A DNA stretch of 64,000 nt. It comes from Hoeflea_A sp965249925. GTDB lineage: Bacteria; Pseudomonadota; Alphaproteobacteria; Rhizobiales; Rhizobiaceae. Positions within the stretch are counted from its first letter, which is position 1; each line of letters opens with the position of its first letter. Under the pieces are notes generated by a model. It was not told the DNA's origin. It saw nothing but the letters and a program-made list of their open reading frames with translations, and searched no databases. Shown here piece after piece: positions 34,850-42,601 of the stretch. Where the stretch lies: contig OZ252260.1 in NCBI GenBank assembly GCA_965249925.1, positions 2,418,001 through 2,482,000 of the forward strand, given 5' to 3'. The translations under genes were made by a program, and so were the position numbers.

Positions 34850-35251
34850 TTGACGGTTTATGAGATTGACGGCAGCAATTTTCGCACGCTCGAACAATTC
34901 TATGATGAAGTAGAGCGTGTGATAGTCGGTGAACAAAGCTGGGGAAGAAATCTGGATGCGTTCAATGACATCCTTAGTGGTGGATTCGGGACGCCTGCTG
35001 AAGGCTTCCATATCCGATGGATAAACAGTGACTTATCAAGGAGATATCTCGGCCATGATGAAACGGTTCGTGGTATTGAGCAAAAGACTCCTTCGTTGCC
35101 ATCCATCGAACCGCAAAGGCATTGAGCGGAGATCGAGATGGCAAAACAAAGAGTGGGAGAGACAATTTTCGACACGTTGGTCGATATGCTGAAAGATCAT
35201 GGTGTTGACGGTGGGCAAAGAGAAAGCAACGTCAGCTTCTCATTAGAGTGA
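34850..35251 (+). pseudogene. barstar-family (barnase inhibitor) gene with two frameshifts
   Basis: The frame starts at TTG 34850, with AGGAG 7 nt upstream, as LTVYEIDGSNFRTLEQFYDE...SWGRNLDAFNDILSGGFGTP...IRWINSDLSRRYLGHDETV, the barstar-like fold (PF01337 type). After GIEQK the frame ends at TGA 35123, but the +1 frame gives RLLRCHPSNRKGIE, the expected next block, and the original frame then resumes with ETIFDTLVDMLKDHGVDGG to the TGA at 35249. So two compensating frameshifts, the first in a run of four A, have inactivated the gene. Barstars inhibit RNases; no barnase gene is seen nearby. Confidence 0.75.
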
Positions 35252-35452
35252 TCTTTAAGAGCCCGCTCCGAAGAAGGTGAGGATCATTGATGTCGACGCC
35301 CGCAAATGACTCTGAACGGTCATTAGGCCGCTTTTGCGATGGCCGGGCTGCAGACCAACTTCGACGCGAGATGAACAGGTTGCTTTGATTGTGTTCCACG
35401 GGCGAACTGCCTACATGCCCGTCGAGATGGATATGCTCTCTGGTGATTTCAA

Positions 35453-36460
35453 TTGAAGCTGCTCGCATTCGGGATAGCATGTGTCTTGGTTGTGTTGGCG
35501 GGTCTCGCTCTGTGGCGATTGGCGGACCATGATCTCGACCGCCGCAGCAGCAACGACTTCGACTTCGCAGTTGCCGGCCAATCGATGTCCGGGACCGTTT
35601 GGCTGCCCGATGACAGGCCGCTCGCGGCTGTTGTACTTGTTCATGGTGACGGGCCGCAGGATCGTACGTCGGCTGGCGGATATGCTCCAATCATAAACGC
35701 TTTGCTTGACCATGACATCGCCGTGGCCTCGTGGGACAAACCCGGCGTCGGTTCTTCACAGGGGAACTGGTTGCATCAATCCATGGCGGATCGCTCTGTT
35801 GAAACCCGCGCCGCCTTGCAGCTCTTGGATCAGCGTTTCGACGACGTTGCGATCGGCGCCCTTGGGTTTTCGCAGGCCGGATGGGTTTTGCCGTCGCTGA
35901 CACGCGGCGATGCAGATTTTCTTGTGATGATAGGCGCAGCGGTGTCTTGGCAAGACCAGGGAGACTACTACACCCGTGTTCGGCTGACGTCGGAGGGTCT
36001 GGGCCCGCAAGCGATTGAAGACGCGATTGCCAACCAGAACCGAGAAGATGAACGCATATTCGGCGCAGATGCAGAGCCGCAGGACGCCCCCGAAGGTATG
36101 TCGGTTGATCGCTGGCGCTTCATTCGGGAAAATCGGAACGCGGATGCGCGGGAGGCGCTTGCGCGTCTTGATCTTCCGCTGCTTGCCATGTGGGGCGCGG
36201 AGGATTTGAATGTCGATGCCGCGCGTAACGCGGCCATCTACCGAGAGCTATTGGTCGAGCAGAAGGACCAAACTCAGATCGTGGTGTGGCCGGACGCCAC
36301 ACATGGTCTTCTGAATCACGCTGCTTACAATTGGCAACTCGTCGAAGACTGGTCTCTTTTTGCGGGACTGAGGTTCGTAGCGGAAGGCAGGTATGCCTAC
36401 GCGCCGGGTGCGCTGGATACGATCATCGGATGGATCAAAGACAGAGTTGACGAGCAATAG
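35453..36460 (+). CDS. membrane-anchored alpha/beta hydrolase
   Basis: 335 aa from a TTG start; the N-terminal LLAFGIACVLVVLAGLALWRLA is a signal anchor. The hydrolase core shows VVLVHGDGPQDR (oxyanion loop), WDKPGVGSSQG, GALGFSQAGWVLPSL (nucleophile Ser in GFSQAG), LPLLAMWGAEDLNVD (catalytic Asp) and DATHGLLN (His). This resembles periplasmic dienelactone-hydrolase-like/YfhR-type esterases. Substrate unknown. Codon composition is less GC-rich than the core genes. Confidence 0.85.
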   Translation: MKLLAFGIACVLVVLAGLALWRLADHDLDRRSSNDFDFAVAGQSMSGTVWLPDDRPLAAVVLVHGDGPQDRTSAGGYAPIINALLDHDIAVASWDKPGVGSSQGNWLHQSMADRSVETRAALQLLDQRFDDVAIGALGFSQAGWVLPSLTRGDADFLVMIGAAVSWQDQGDYYTRVRLTSEGLGPQAIEDAIANQNREDERIFGADAEPQDAPEGMSVDRWRFIRENRNADAREALARLDLPLLAMWGAEDLNVDAARNAAIYRELLVEQKDQTQIVVWPDATHGLLNHAAYNWQLVEDWSLFAGLRFVAEGRYAYAPGALDTIIGWIKDRVDEQ

Positions 36461-36492
36461 CCGACGTTCATGACCTCTGCACCATCTAGCAA

Positions 36493-36550
36493 ATGGGCTC
36501 TGAGCGTCCCTTAGCGGCATCGTACATTGAAGGACGTCAACGCAGACTTT
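36493..36550. repeat. dispersed intergenic repeat, copy 2 (partial)
   Basis: GGGCTCTGAGCG and CATCGT...GAAGGACGTCAACGC match the block at 37196-37273. Located between two genes. Confidence 0.5.
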
Positions 36551-36622
36551 CTTGCTATTAGACGGTGCACCTCAATTCTACCATCCGGTTGAATGGGTAC
36601 TCATGGTTCTTACATTTCTAGG

Positions 36623-37186
36623 ATGTGCATCCATCTCATCCGGTCACGCTTTTTGGCAGCGATAATTGCTACCTTATTCATAGCTATCCCGGGCCATGCA
36701 ATCGCGTGCATGTTCTTTGACTATCCCGACAAAAACTTCTGGGCTTTTCATGCGACAGGCATTGTTGATGCGACAGTTGTCGGCATTGATCGGATGCCGT
36801 TGTCGAAGCCAGGAAGTCTAGAGACTAGTTATCAGGGTCCTGCCACCTGGGTACTGCAGTTGAATGTCCACAACACCTTACGAGGGGATGCATCAGACAT
36901 TCGCTTAGTCGCAACTCGGTTCTGGCATACGTCGATCGTAGATGAAGACAACATCCGTGATTTGTTGGGTGTCCGGAAGGAATTTGCAATTGTAGATTCC
37001 CCCAGTGCGAATTCTCAGTTGTTTTCAGCGAAATCAGTTAATCAAGCGATTTTGTCACGTCGCGGCACTTTTCCCCCTCATGATGGATTTCATGTCTTGG
37101 ATGCAAACGGGGAACCGTTAGACGAAATTTGGGAAGGATCATGTGTGGCTCTTCCAATATTTGAACTTGGAACATTCAATAAATGA
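36623..37186 (+). CDS. exported hypothetical protein
   Basis: 187 aa from ATG 36623 (ATG 36593 is an alternative). A signal peptide (RSRFLAAIIATLFIAIPGHAIA) precedes Cys and FFDYPDKNFWAFHATGIVD. The mature part has a beta-rich VDATVVGIDRM...ATWVLQLNVHNTLRGDASDIRL, recalling small exported beta-barrel or OB-like domains, and ends with LDEIWEGSCVALPIFEL. No family recognised. AT-richer than neighbours. Confidence 0.55.
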   Translation: MCIHLIRSRFLAAIIATLFIAIPGHAIACMFFDYPDKNFWAFHATGIVDATVVGIDRMPLSKPGSLETSYQGPATWVLQLNVHNTLRGDASDIRLVATRFWHTSIVDEDNIRDLLGVRKEFAIVDSPSANSQLFSAKSVNQAILSRRGTFPPHDGFHVLDANGEPLDEIWEGSCVALPIFELGTFNK

Positions 37187-37195
37187 GAATCCGCT

Positions 37196-37345
37196 CCGGG
37201 CTCTGAGCGGCCACGAGCGGAACCGCGCACTCCGGATAGCGACATCGTGGCATGAAAGACGTCAACGCGGACGAAGCTGTCGGCGCGTCGTGCGAGACTT
37301 ACAGGTCACACCACCACGACGAGCCCCGGGCCCGTCGCCTGATCG
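37196..37345. repeat. dispersed intergenic repeat, longest copy
   Basis: Contains CCGGGCTCTGAGCGGCC, GACGTCAACGCGGACGAAG, CTGTCGGCGCGTCG and CCCCGGGCCCGTCGCCTG, each of which recurs in one or more of the copies at 34590, 36493, 40150 and 40886. The 477-bp gap between genes at 37187-37663 holds this repeat and the serine-hydrolase fragment below. Confidence 0.6.
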
Positions 37346-37417
37346 CCCTCAATACGCGACGCTGCAGTCGTCCGCCATCTTCAAACCTGACGCTCAATTA
37401 GGGCCATCAAAACACAA

Positions 37418-37654
37418 TCAAATGCTATCCTGCCGATTGGCCATATATGCCCGCACCAACTGCTTTCCGGGAATGTCCTGGCTGCGGCCGCCACTGGATG
37501 AATAGGCCATACTCAGTTTGAAGTCTGGCAGATAGGCCATTCTTGAAAGAAACAGCTTTACACGTCCACCGTGACCCCACGCCACGATGTCATGCGATGA
37601 AAGATTCCATACACCCAGCCCATTGGTATGCTGACACCCGAACGCGACCGCTGC
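37418..37654 (-). pseudogene. C-terminal fragment of a class C beta-lactamase-like serine hydrolase
   Basis: The minus-strand frame encodes QHTNGLGVWNL, DIVAWGHGGRVKLFLSRMAYLPDF and LSMAYSSSGGRSQDIPGKQ, the last 75 residues of a serine hydrolase of the beta-lactamase/PBP4*-type superfamily, including the HGG box equivalent to KTG. The catalytic SxxK and YxN regions are absent. The fragment starts directly next to the dehalogenase gene's 3' end, so the upstream part was lost by deletion. Confidence 0.65.
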
Positions 37655-37663
37655 CGGGGATGA

Positions 37664-38719
37664 TCATCCGATGAAAGACAATACGTGATCTGTCACGTCC
37701 TGCGGGGCGTCTTCGGGGCTGTAGTGGCCGGCGCCCGGCAGCCGTTGAATGTGGCCATTCGGGAAGGCTGCCTCGAAGAGTGGGAGAAAATGCTTGGCAT
37801 GCAGTGTTCTGTCTGCTTCGCCCCAAAGCGCGAGCGCCGGTTTCGCGCTTATCGCTCGCCGGGCCGCGGCGTCCGGTTCTTCGAACCGATGCGCCCCGGT
37901 CGCAAATCCCTTGGCCCACCCGATAGCACCGGCAGCTTCGGCCGGCGTCGGAAAGGGCGCGCGATAGGCATCGAGCCAGGCATCCGTCACAATGGAGGAA
38001 TCCTCGAAGCCGTTGAGCTTCAGCGTCGACAGGATCGTGTAGTCGAGCTGCTCCAGAAGTGGCTCAAGAGTGCCGTCCTCGTGCGCCTTCAGGATCCACT
38101 GAAACCAGGGGGCCTCGCCGGCATTGGCGACAAGCCGGTCAACGAGGTCAGGCTGCCCGAACGGCGTCGGCCCGTTGACGGAGATGACCCGCTTCACCCG
38201 ATCCGGATGGCGGATGGCGAATCCCATGCCCGCCGGTCCGCCGAAGTCATGCATCACCAGGGTCACGTCGCGAAGGTCGAGGGCGAGGGCGACCGCCTCC
38301 AGACTGCCGATATGGTCCTGCAGCCAGTAGGTCCGGTCGCCTGGCGTGGCGCTCTTGCCAAAGCCCATATGGTCCAGCGCTACGATACGATGATGGCGCG
38401 ACCATGTGGCGATCTGGTGTCGAAACAGGTAGCTCCAGGTGGGCTCGCCATGCAGCAGAAGCAGGGTTTCGGCGCCCTCGCCGACATCGACGTAGTGGGC
38501 GGCGTATCCCGGCGCGTCCGTGTAGAGGGCGGTAAAGGGCCATGTGCCATCAAACGTGGCATCGGCCGGCAAAACGGGCGTCGGCTGGGTCATGGTGAGC
38601 TCTCCTGAGCTGTGTGTTGGTCGCAGGCCTGCGCCAAGCGCGCCTGCCATGAAGGTCAACCGCAGCATGGTGCGGCGTGTGAAACGGTTCTTGAAAACGG
38701 ATGGGTCTAGACTGTTCAT
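37664..38719 (-). CDS. haloalkane dehalogenase-like alpha/beta hydrolase with Tat signal
   Basis: 351 aa from ATG 38719. The N-terminus FTRRTMLRLTFMAGALGAG looks like a twin-arginine signal, so export is expected. Core: LLLLHGEPTWSYLFR (HGEPTW as in DhlA), nucleophile region LVMHDFGGPAGMGFAI, and the His in LPGAGHY near the end. DhlA-type dehalogenases have Trp after the nucleophile Asp to hold the halide; here it is Phe, so true dehalogenase activity is uncertain. It overlaps the DUF1127 gene by ATGA. Confidence 0.82.
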   Translation of the reverse strand: MNSLDPSVFKNRFTRRTMLRLTFMAGALGAGLRPTHSSGELTMTQPTPVLPADATFDGTWPFTALYTDAPGYAAHYVDVGEGAETLLLLHGEPTWSYLFRHQIATWSRHHRIVALDHMGFGKSATPGDRTYWLQDHIGSLEAVALALDLRDVTLVMHDFGGPAGMGFAIRHPDRVKRVISVNGPTPFGQPDLVDRLVANAGEAPWFQWILKAHEDGTLEPLLEQLDYTILSTLKLNGFEDSSIVTDAWLDAYRAPFPTPAEAAGAIGWAKGFATGAHRFEEPDAAARRAISAKPALALWGEADRTLHAKHFLPLFEAAFPNGHIQRLPGAGHYSPEDAPQDVTDHVLSFIG

Positions 38720-39084
38720 CGCGGCATCTTTCCGAAAAGTGTCAGTGAGCCGATCGATCCTGTTCCTGGACCGGCAGCGCGATGACGTGTCGTGAGCCGG
38801 CGCGCGAATGCCTGACACGCCTGGTCGGCCGTGTCCTGCGCGGTGCGATCAAGGTCGCTTCGATCTGGGATGATGTCGCGCAACCGGTCGGGTTCGAGAT
38901 CCTGCAGCGCCCGGCGGGTCCTGCGAGTAGACAGCGCGCGGTATGCCGCAACGATGATGCGCTGAAACAGCCCGAGATTGAGGTGCGCGTCTGGCTGGTC
39001 TGCCGCTGTTTGCGGTCGGAAATATCCGAAAGAAGGGTTTTTCCTATCTTGCGTCGGATGGATGTCGAATTGCGGTTTTGTCAT
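38716..39084 (-). CDS. DUF1127-domain protein
   Basis: 122 aa with GGAGGATGCA before ATG 39084. Residues about 45-75 hold the DUF1127 pattern (AAYRALSTRRTRRALQDLEPDRLRDI), a basic helix-turn-helix-like region; family members in alphaproteobacteria bind RNA or affect phosphate/C1 metabolism and stress. The C-terminal 50 residues are low-complexity. Stop codon overlaps the start of the dehalogenase-like gene, so the two are co-translated. Confidence 0.82.
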   Translation of the reverse strand: MTKPQFDIHPTQDRKNPSFGYFRPQTAADQPDAHLNLGLFQRIIVAAYRALSTRRTRRALQDLEPDRLRDIIPDRSDLDRTAQDTADQACQAFARRLTTRHRAAGPGTGSIGSLTLFGKMPR

Positions 39085-39194
39085 TGCATCCTCCTTTCTG
39101 TCATAAGGAGGAATGTAATTAAGTGCCTGATTTCATACCAATTCAAAGGGGGGCCGCGAGAGATCTATCAATTAGATCGGTCAGGGCGGACCTT

Positions 39195-40076
39195 TCAGAC
39201 CGACGTTTCCGACAGAGCCTCGGTGAGCCAGTCCGCGAAGACTGACATCGCCCTGGTGAAAGGCCGTCCCTCGGCGCTCACCAGCCAATATCCAAGGCGT
39301 TCATCCACCAATGTGGGGTCAGTGAGCCACGCCAGCCGTCCCTCGTGCACGATCGCTTCAACGAGCAGTCGGCGGCCGATCGCCACCCCGCCGCCATCAA
39401 CCGCGGTCTGGACGACGACGTTATAGTCGTTGAGCGGCATCCATTTCGCGTCGGCGAGGTCCAACCCACGCGACGCGGCCCAAGAATCCCACTCCTGTCG
39501 TTTGAGGGTCATCAGCAGTCGCTCACCGGCGAGCTCGGCCACCGGGACACAAAGCTCGGGCCGTGCGACGGGCGCGATGTGTTCGACACGCAGCAGACGG
39601 GCATCGACACCCTTCCAATCCCCGTTCCCGTAGCGCACGCCGAGATCGACCGCGTCGCGGGCAAAGCTGACGGGCTCCAGCGTTGGATCGATCGTTATGT
39701 CGATGTCGGGATGCACATCCGAAAACGATCCGATGCGGGACATAAGCCATAGGGAGCAGAAGGAAGGCAGCGCCGTTATGCGCAGTGTTTCCCGCCCGGC
39801 CTCAGCCCGAAGGGCTGCGGTCGCGTTCGTGATTGTCCGGAAAGCGCCGTCGATTTCGACCAGATAGCGCTCCCCCTCTGCCGTGAGTGAAATGCTGCGA
39901 GCATGGCGCACAAAAAGCGGCGTGCCGAGCATGGTTTCAAGCTGTCGGATGTGATGGCTGACAGCGCTCTGTGAAATCAGCAGCTCATCCGCCGCCTTCC
40001 GAAAGCTCAACAGGCGCCCGACCGCGGAGAAAGCGCGGAGCGAGAGCAATGGAGGAAGGTTCGGGCTGGAACGCAC
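39195..40076 (-). CDS. LysR-family transcriptional regulator (GcvA-like)
   Basis: 293 aa from GTG 40076. N-terminal HTH: PPLLSLRAFSAVGRLLSFRKAADELLISQSAVSHHIRQLE, then LFVRHARSISLTAEGERYL (wing and linker). The C-terminal co-inducer domain resembles GcvA-type regulators (LRITALPSFCSLWLMSRIGSF, WMPLNDYNVVVQTAVDGGGVAIGRR). It probably activates a neighbouring gene; the DUF1127-dehalogenase operon 110 bp downstream on the same strand is the nearest candidate. Confidence 0.93.
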   Translation of the reverse strand: MRSSPNLPPLLSLRAFSAVGRLLSFRKAADELLISQSAVSHHIRQLETMLGTPLFVRHARSISLTAEGERYLVEIDGAFRTITNATAALRAEAGRETLRITALPSFCSLWLMSRIGSFSDVHPDIDITIDPTLEPVSFARDAVDLGVRYGNGDWKGVDARLLRVEHIAPVARPELCVPVAELAGERLLMTLKRQEWDSWAASRGLDLADAKWMPLNDYNVVVQTAVDGGGVAIGRRLLVEAIVHEGRLAWLTDPTLVDERLGYWLVSAEGRPFTRAMSVFADWLTEALSETSV

Positions 40077-40149
40077 AAGTAACGGCCTAGTCTGTTTTTG
40101 AACACACTACTGCGAGTTTCCGGTGCGCGCTAATGTGCACCTGCAGAAC

Positions 40150-40210
40150 GAAGGATGTCAGCGCGGACGAAGCTGTCGGCCTGTCTATCGCCGGAAATCC
40201 TCGCCTGGGA
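40150..40210. repeat. dispersed intergenic repeat, copy 4 (partial)
   Basis: AAGGATGTCAGCGCGGACG and AAGCTGTCGGC match 37250-37290; CCGGAAATCCTCG matches the end of the copy at 34590. It lies in the 226-bp gap between the LysR gene and the small membrane protein. Confidence 0.5.
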
Positions 40211-40302
40211 GCACCGGTCCGGAAGCGTCTAGCCTGCAATGATCCAGGGCGTTCAGAGGCAATGCAAAGGGCAGCTTTGTATCGCCGCGCAACGTCTCGC
40301 AT

Positions 40303-40779
40303 TCAACCCTGGGCAGAAAAGCCGATCCCTGATCGTTTCGCTTCCGTTCCGCTCTCTGCCTCCTCAGAGCCCGAGAAAAAGTGACGACGCATCGCGGGCG
40401 AGCGCAGCAAGTAAACCGAGAAGCAAACGTATACGACGTATTCCACTGCCATTGGGATGAAACGTGTTGGGCCGCCCCCAAACGCTTCAAAGTCAACTGT
40501 CTCAATAAAACAGAGCGTTGCCAGGATGGCGTACATAACGATGGTCGCGAACGGCGTGTAGCGCCAGCGTCTAAAATACCCACCGAGAAAGATCGCACCG
40601 GTCACGAAAATGGCAAGGAAGTGAAGAAATTGCAGCCCAGCCGGAAACTTTTCGTTCTGCAAGCCGAGGACAACGGCGGGAATGAAATACTCCAAAAGGC
40701 CCAACGCGCCCCAGCCGGTCAATACGGCAGAGATAAGCAAGAGCAGGTAGGGCATCAAATGAACCGCTTGATTTTTCAC
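40303..40779 (-). CDS. small inner-membrane protein
   Basis: 158 aa if the GTG at 40779 is used, which has TGAGGAAC just upstream; ATG 40755 (MPYLLLL) is an alternative. Four hydrophobic segments are clear: YLLLLISAVLTGWGALGLLEYF, LQFLHFLAIFVTGAIFLGGYF, FATIVMYAILATLCFIETV and MAVEYVVYVCFSVYLL. The C-terminal tail is charged and cytoplasmic. I do not recognise a named family. Confidence 0.65.
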   Translation of the reverse strand: MKNQAVHLMPYLLLLISAVLTGWGALGLLEYFIPAVVLGLQNEKFPAGLQFLHFLAIFVTGAIFLGGYFRRWRYTPFATIVMYAILATLCFIETVDFEAFGGGPTRFIPMAVEYVVYVCFSVYLLRSPAMRRHFFSGSEEAESGTEAKRSGIGFSAQG

Positions 40780-40885
40780 AAGTTCCTCACGCGAATTGAT
40801 GACGCGTTGCCGAGCGCCGGAAGACACGGTGTGCTGGAGGAAAAACTAGCAGGCTCACCACAGTTTTCCAGTGGCCAGCCATTCC

Positions 40886-40925
40886 GGGCTCTGAGCGGCC
40901 CCGGGCCCGTCGCCTGTTCGCGGCA
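40886..40925. repeat. dispersed intergenic repeat, copy 5 (deletion derivative)
   Basis: CCGGGCTCTGAGCGGCC is joined directly to CCGGGCCCGTCGCCTG, two blocks that are about 115 bp apart in the copy at 37196-37345. It therefore looks like an internal-deletion derivative. Confidence 0.5.
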
Positions 40926-41056
40926 AAGGAACGGTCCCGCAAACGGTCGGCAACGGGCACGTTTAGCGCCGTGTAAGACCAGGCGAATGTGTGCTTCAGC
41001 CTGGCCGAGGCGAGATTTGCAGCACACACCGCTTTGACGACGGCCCCTCGGCTGAC

Positions 41057-41620
41057 ATGATACCCCGCATAATCGAAACAAAGCGGTTGAGATTGAGACG
41101 TTGGCGCCCGGAAGACCTGCCGTTCGTGAGTGCGATTTTAGGCGACGTGGACGTGATGGAATTCAGTGACTCAGGCGTGCTCGACGAAACAGGTCAGGCC
41201 GCCTGGTTGAAAAACGCCACCGCCACCGGAACATCGGGATCGTTGCCCGGAACGCTGGCGATTGAACGCATGCGGGACGAAAACATCGTCGGATTCATCA
41301 GCCTCTCGAGCGATATGAGAAGGGTCGACAGGGGCGACGCCGAGATCGGCTTCCGGTTGGCAAGACACGCCTGGGAGCAAGGGTACGCGACGGAAGCCGC
41401 CAAACGGATCATCGAAGCGGCAAGAGGCCCTACGGCGATCGAACGGATTGTCGCCATCGTCGACCTTAACAATGAGCGTTCCATCCATGTTCTCAAGAAA
41501 GTCGGCATGATCTACGAAAGGGACGCCCTGTTCGACGGCTACGATTATCCCGACCACTTCTATGTCAGAGACCTAAAAGATCAGACCGGCCGCACGTCGG
41601 CAAGCCGCCTTCTGGCATAG
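41057..41620 (+). CDS. RimJ/RimL-like GNAT N-acetyltransferase
   Basis: 187 aa from ATG 41057. ETKRLRLRRWRPEDLPFVSAIL opens the Acetyltransf_3 fold; AEIGFRLARHAWEQGYATEAAKRIIEAA is the acetyl-CoA-binding region and NNERSIHVLKKVGMIYERD the conserved terminal motif. These enzymes acetylate protein N-termini, amino sugars or antibiotics; the substrate is unknown. Its last 40 bases overlap tail-to-tail with the APH-like gene. Confidence 0.9.
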   Translation: MIPRIIETKRLRLRRWRPEDLPFVSAILGDVDVMEFSDSGVLDETGQAAWLKNATATGTSGSLPGTLAIERMRDENIVGFISLSSDMRRVDRGDAEIGFRLARHAWEQGYATEAAKRIIEAARGPTAIERIVAIVDLNNERSIHVLKKVGMIYERDALFDGYDYPDHFYVRDLKDQTGRTSASRLLA

Positions 41621-42318
41621 TCGTCGTCCCAGCAGACGGCGGCTTCCCAGACGGCCGACGCCTGCGCGGCGATGTCGTGCGGGGCGTCGTCGAGACCGGC
41701 GGCGTTGTGGGGCAGCGCCAGGTCGAGCTCGGGCACGTCGACATGCGCCTCGTCCCGGTCGATCAGCCCGACCCGATCCTTAGTCACGCGGATATTGTGC
41801 GCGTTGGTCGGATTGCCGTGCATGTCCGGCGTCCGGCGAGCCACGCCCTCCGCCGGCATCGCGCCGAGGTCGATCTTCGTCCCGGTGTCGGCGTGCAGCA
41901 GGTCGCTGGACGATCGCCAGGCCGGCCGTTGCGGCCAGCCTTTCGTCAACCGATGCACCTGGCGCAGCGTGTTGGCCACGCGCCGCCAGTCGGCCTCCGT
42001 CTCCGGCGGCCGGCCCTCCAGATATCGCATCATCACTAGCCCATCGACGAACAACCGCCCGTCCGCCGTCGGGATCGGCACCGGCATGATAAGACCCTCC
42101 TGGTCTAGATGCTGCAGGAGCTCGGTTTCCCACGCCAGGTCCGCGTCGCTCCGGTTACCGAGACGCGCGACGGTCAGCTGTCCGTTGATGCGCACGCTCC
42201 AGACGTCGTTGGCGACTCCGCCAGCGAGGGGTTGGAGGCGTGTTGCGTCCTTGCCCCACTGTGCCCCACTGACTGAGGGCGTGCCATCTCTTTGAAACTG
42301 AGCCACAATCTTGATCAA
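41581..42318 (-). CDS. APH-like phosphotransferase with altered catalytic loop
   Basis: 245 aa. The aminoglycoside/choline-kinase fold is suggested by LQPLAGGVANDVWSVR (G-loop), TVARLGNRSDADLAWE (nucleotide Lys region replaced), the Brenner loop MHGNPTNAHNI and VGLIDRDEAHVDVPELDLA (Mg2+ loop). The catalytic Asp of HGD is Asn here (HGN), so kinase activity is doubtful or unusual. It converges with the GNAT gene, overlapping by 40 nt. The 283-bp AT-rich gap beyond 42318 marks the change into the accessory island. Confidence 0.75.
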   Translation of the reverse strand: MIKIVAQFQRDGTPSVSGAQWGKDATRLQPLAGGVANDVWSVRINGQLTVARLGNRSDADLAWETELLQHLDQEGLIMPVPIPTADGRLFVDGLVMMRYLEGRPPETEADWRRVANTLRQVHRLTKGWPQRPAWRSSSDLLHADTGTKIDLGAMPAEGVARRTPDMHGNPTNAHNIRVTKDRVGLIDRDEAHVDVPELDLALPHNAAGLDDAPHDIAAQASAVWEAAVCWDDDYARRRLADVRPV

Positions 42319-42601
42319 TCATTGAATTATCGCACTTGGCAAAAGGGCTTTGAGATAGGTGAAATAGGCACTGGACAATCCAGAAACCTCGGAGCGATGC
42401 CATTACGTCTCGCTTTTCGGTAGTTGTGAAGATTAGGCTCGGGTGTTTAATGATGGCAAATTAAAATATCCGCCATTTCATCAATATTGATTATTCAGAA
42501 ACGGAACTTGAAATTTAATTTGTGTAAAAATAATGTAGTGCTGTTTCTAGAAGTTTTTGGGCAGTGAGGTTTCTTGTAATACTAAGATACGGGCTGATTC
42601 A

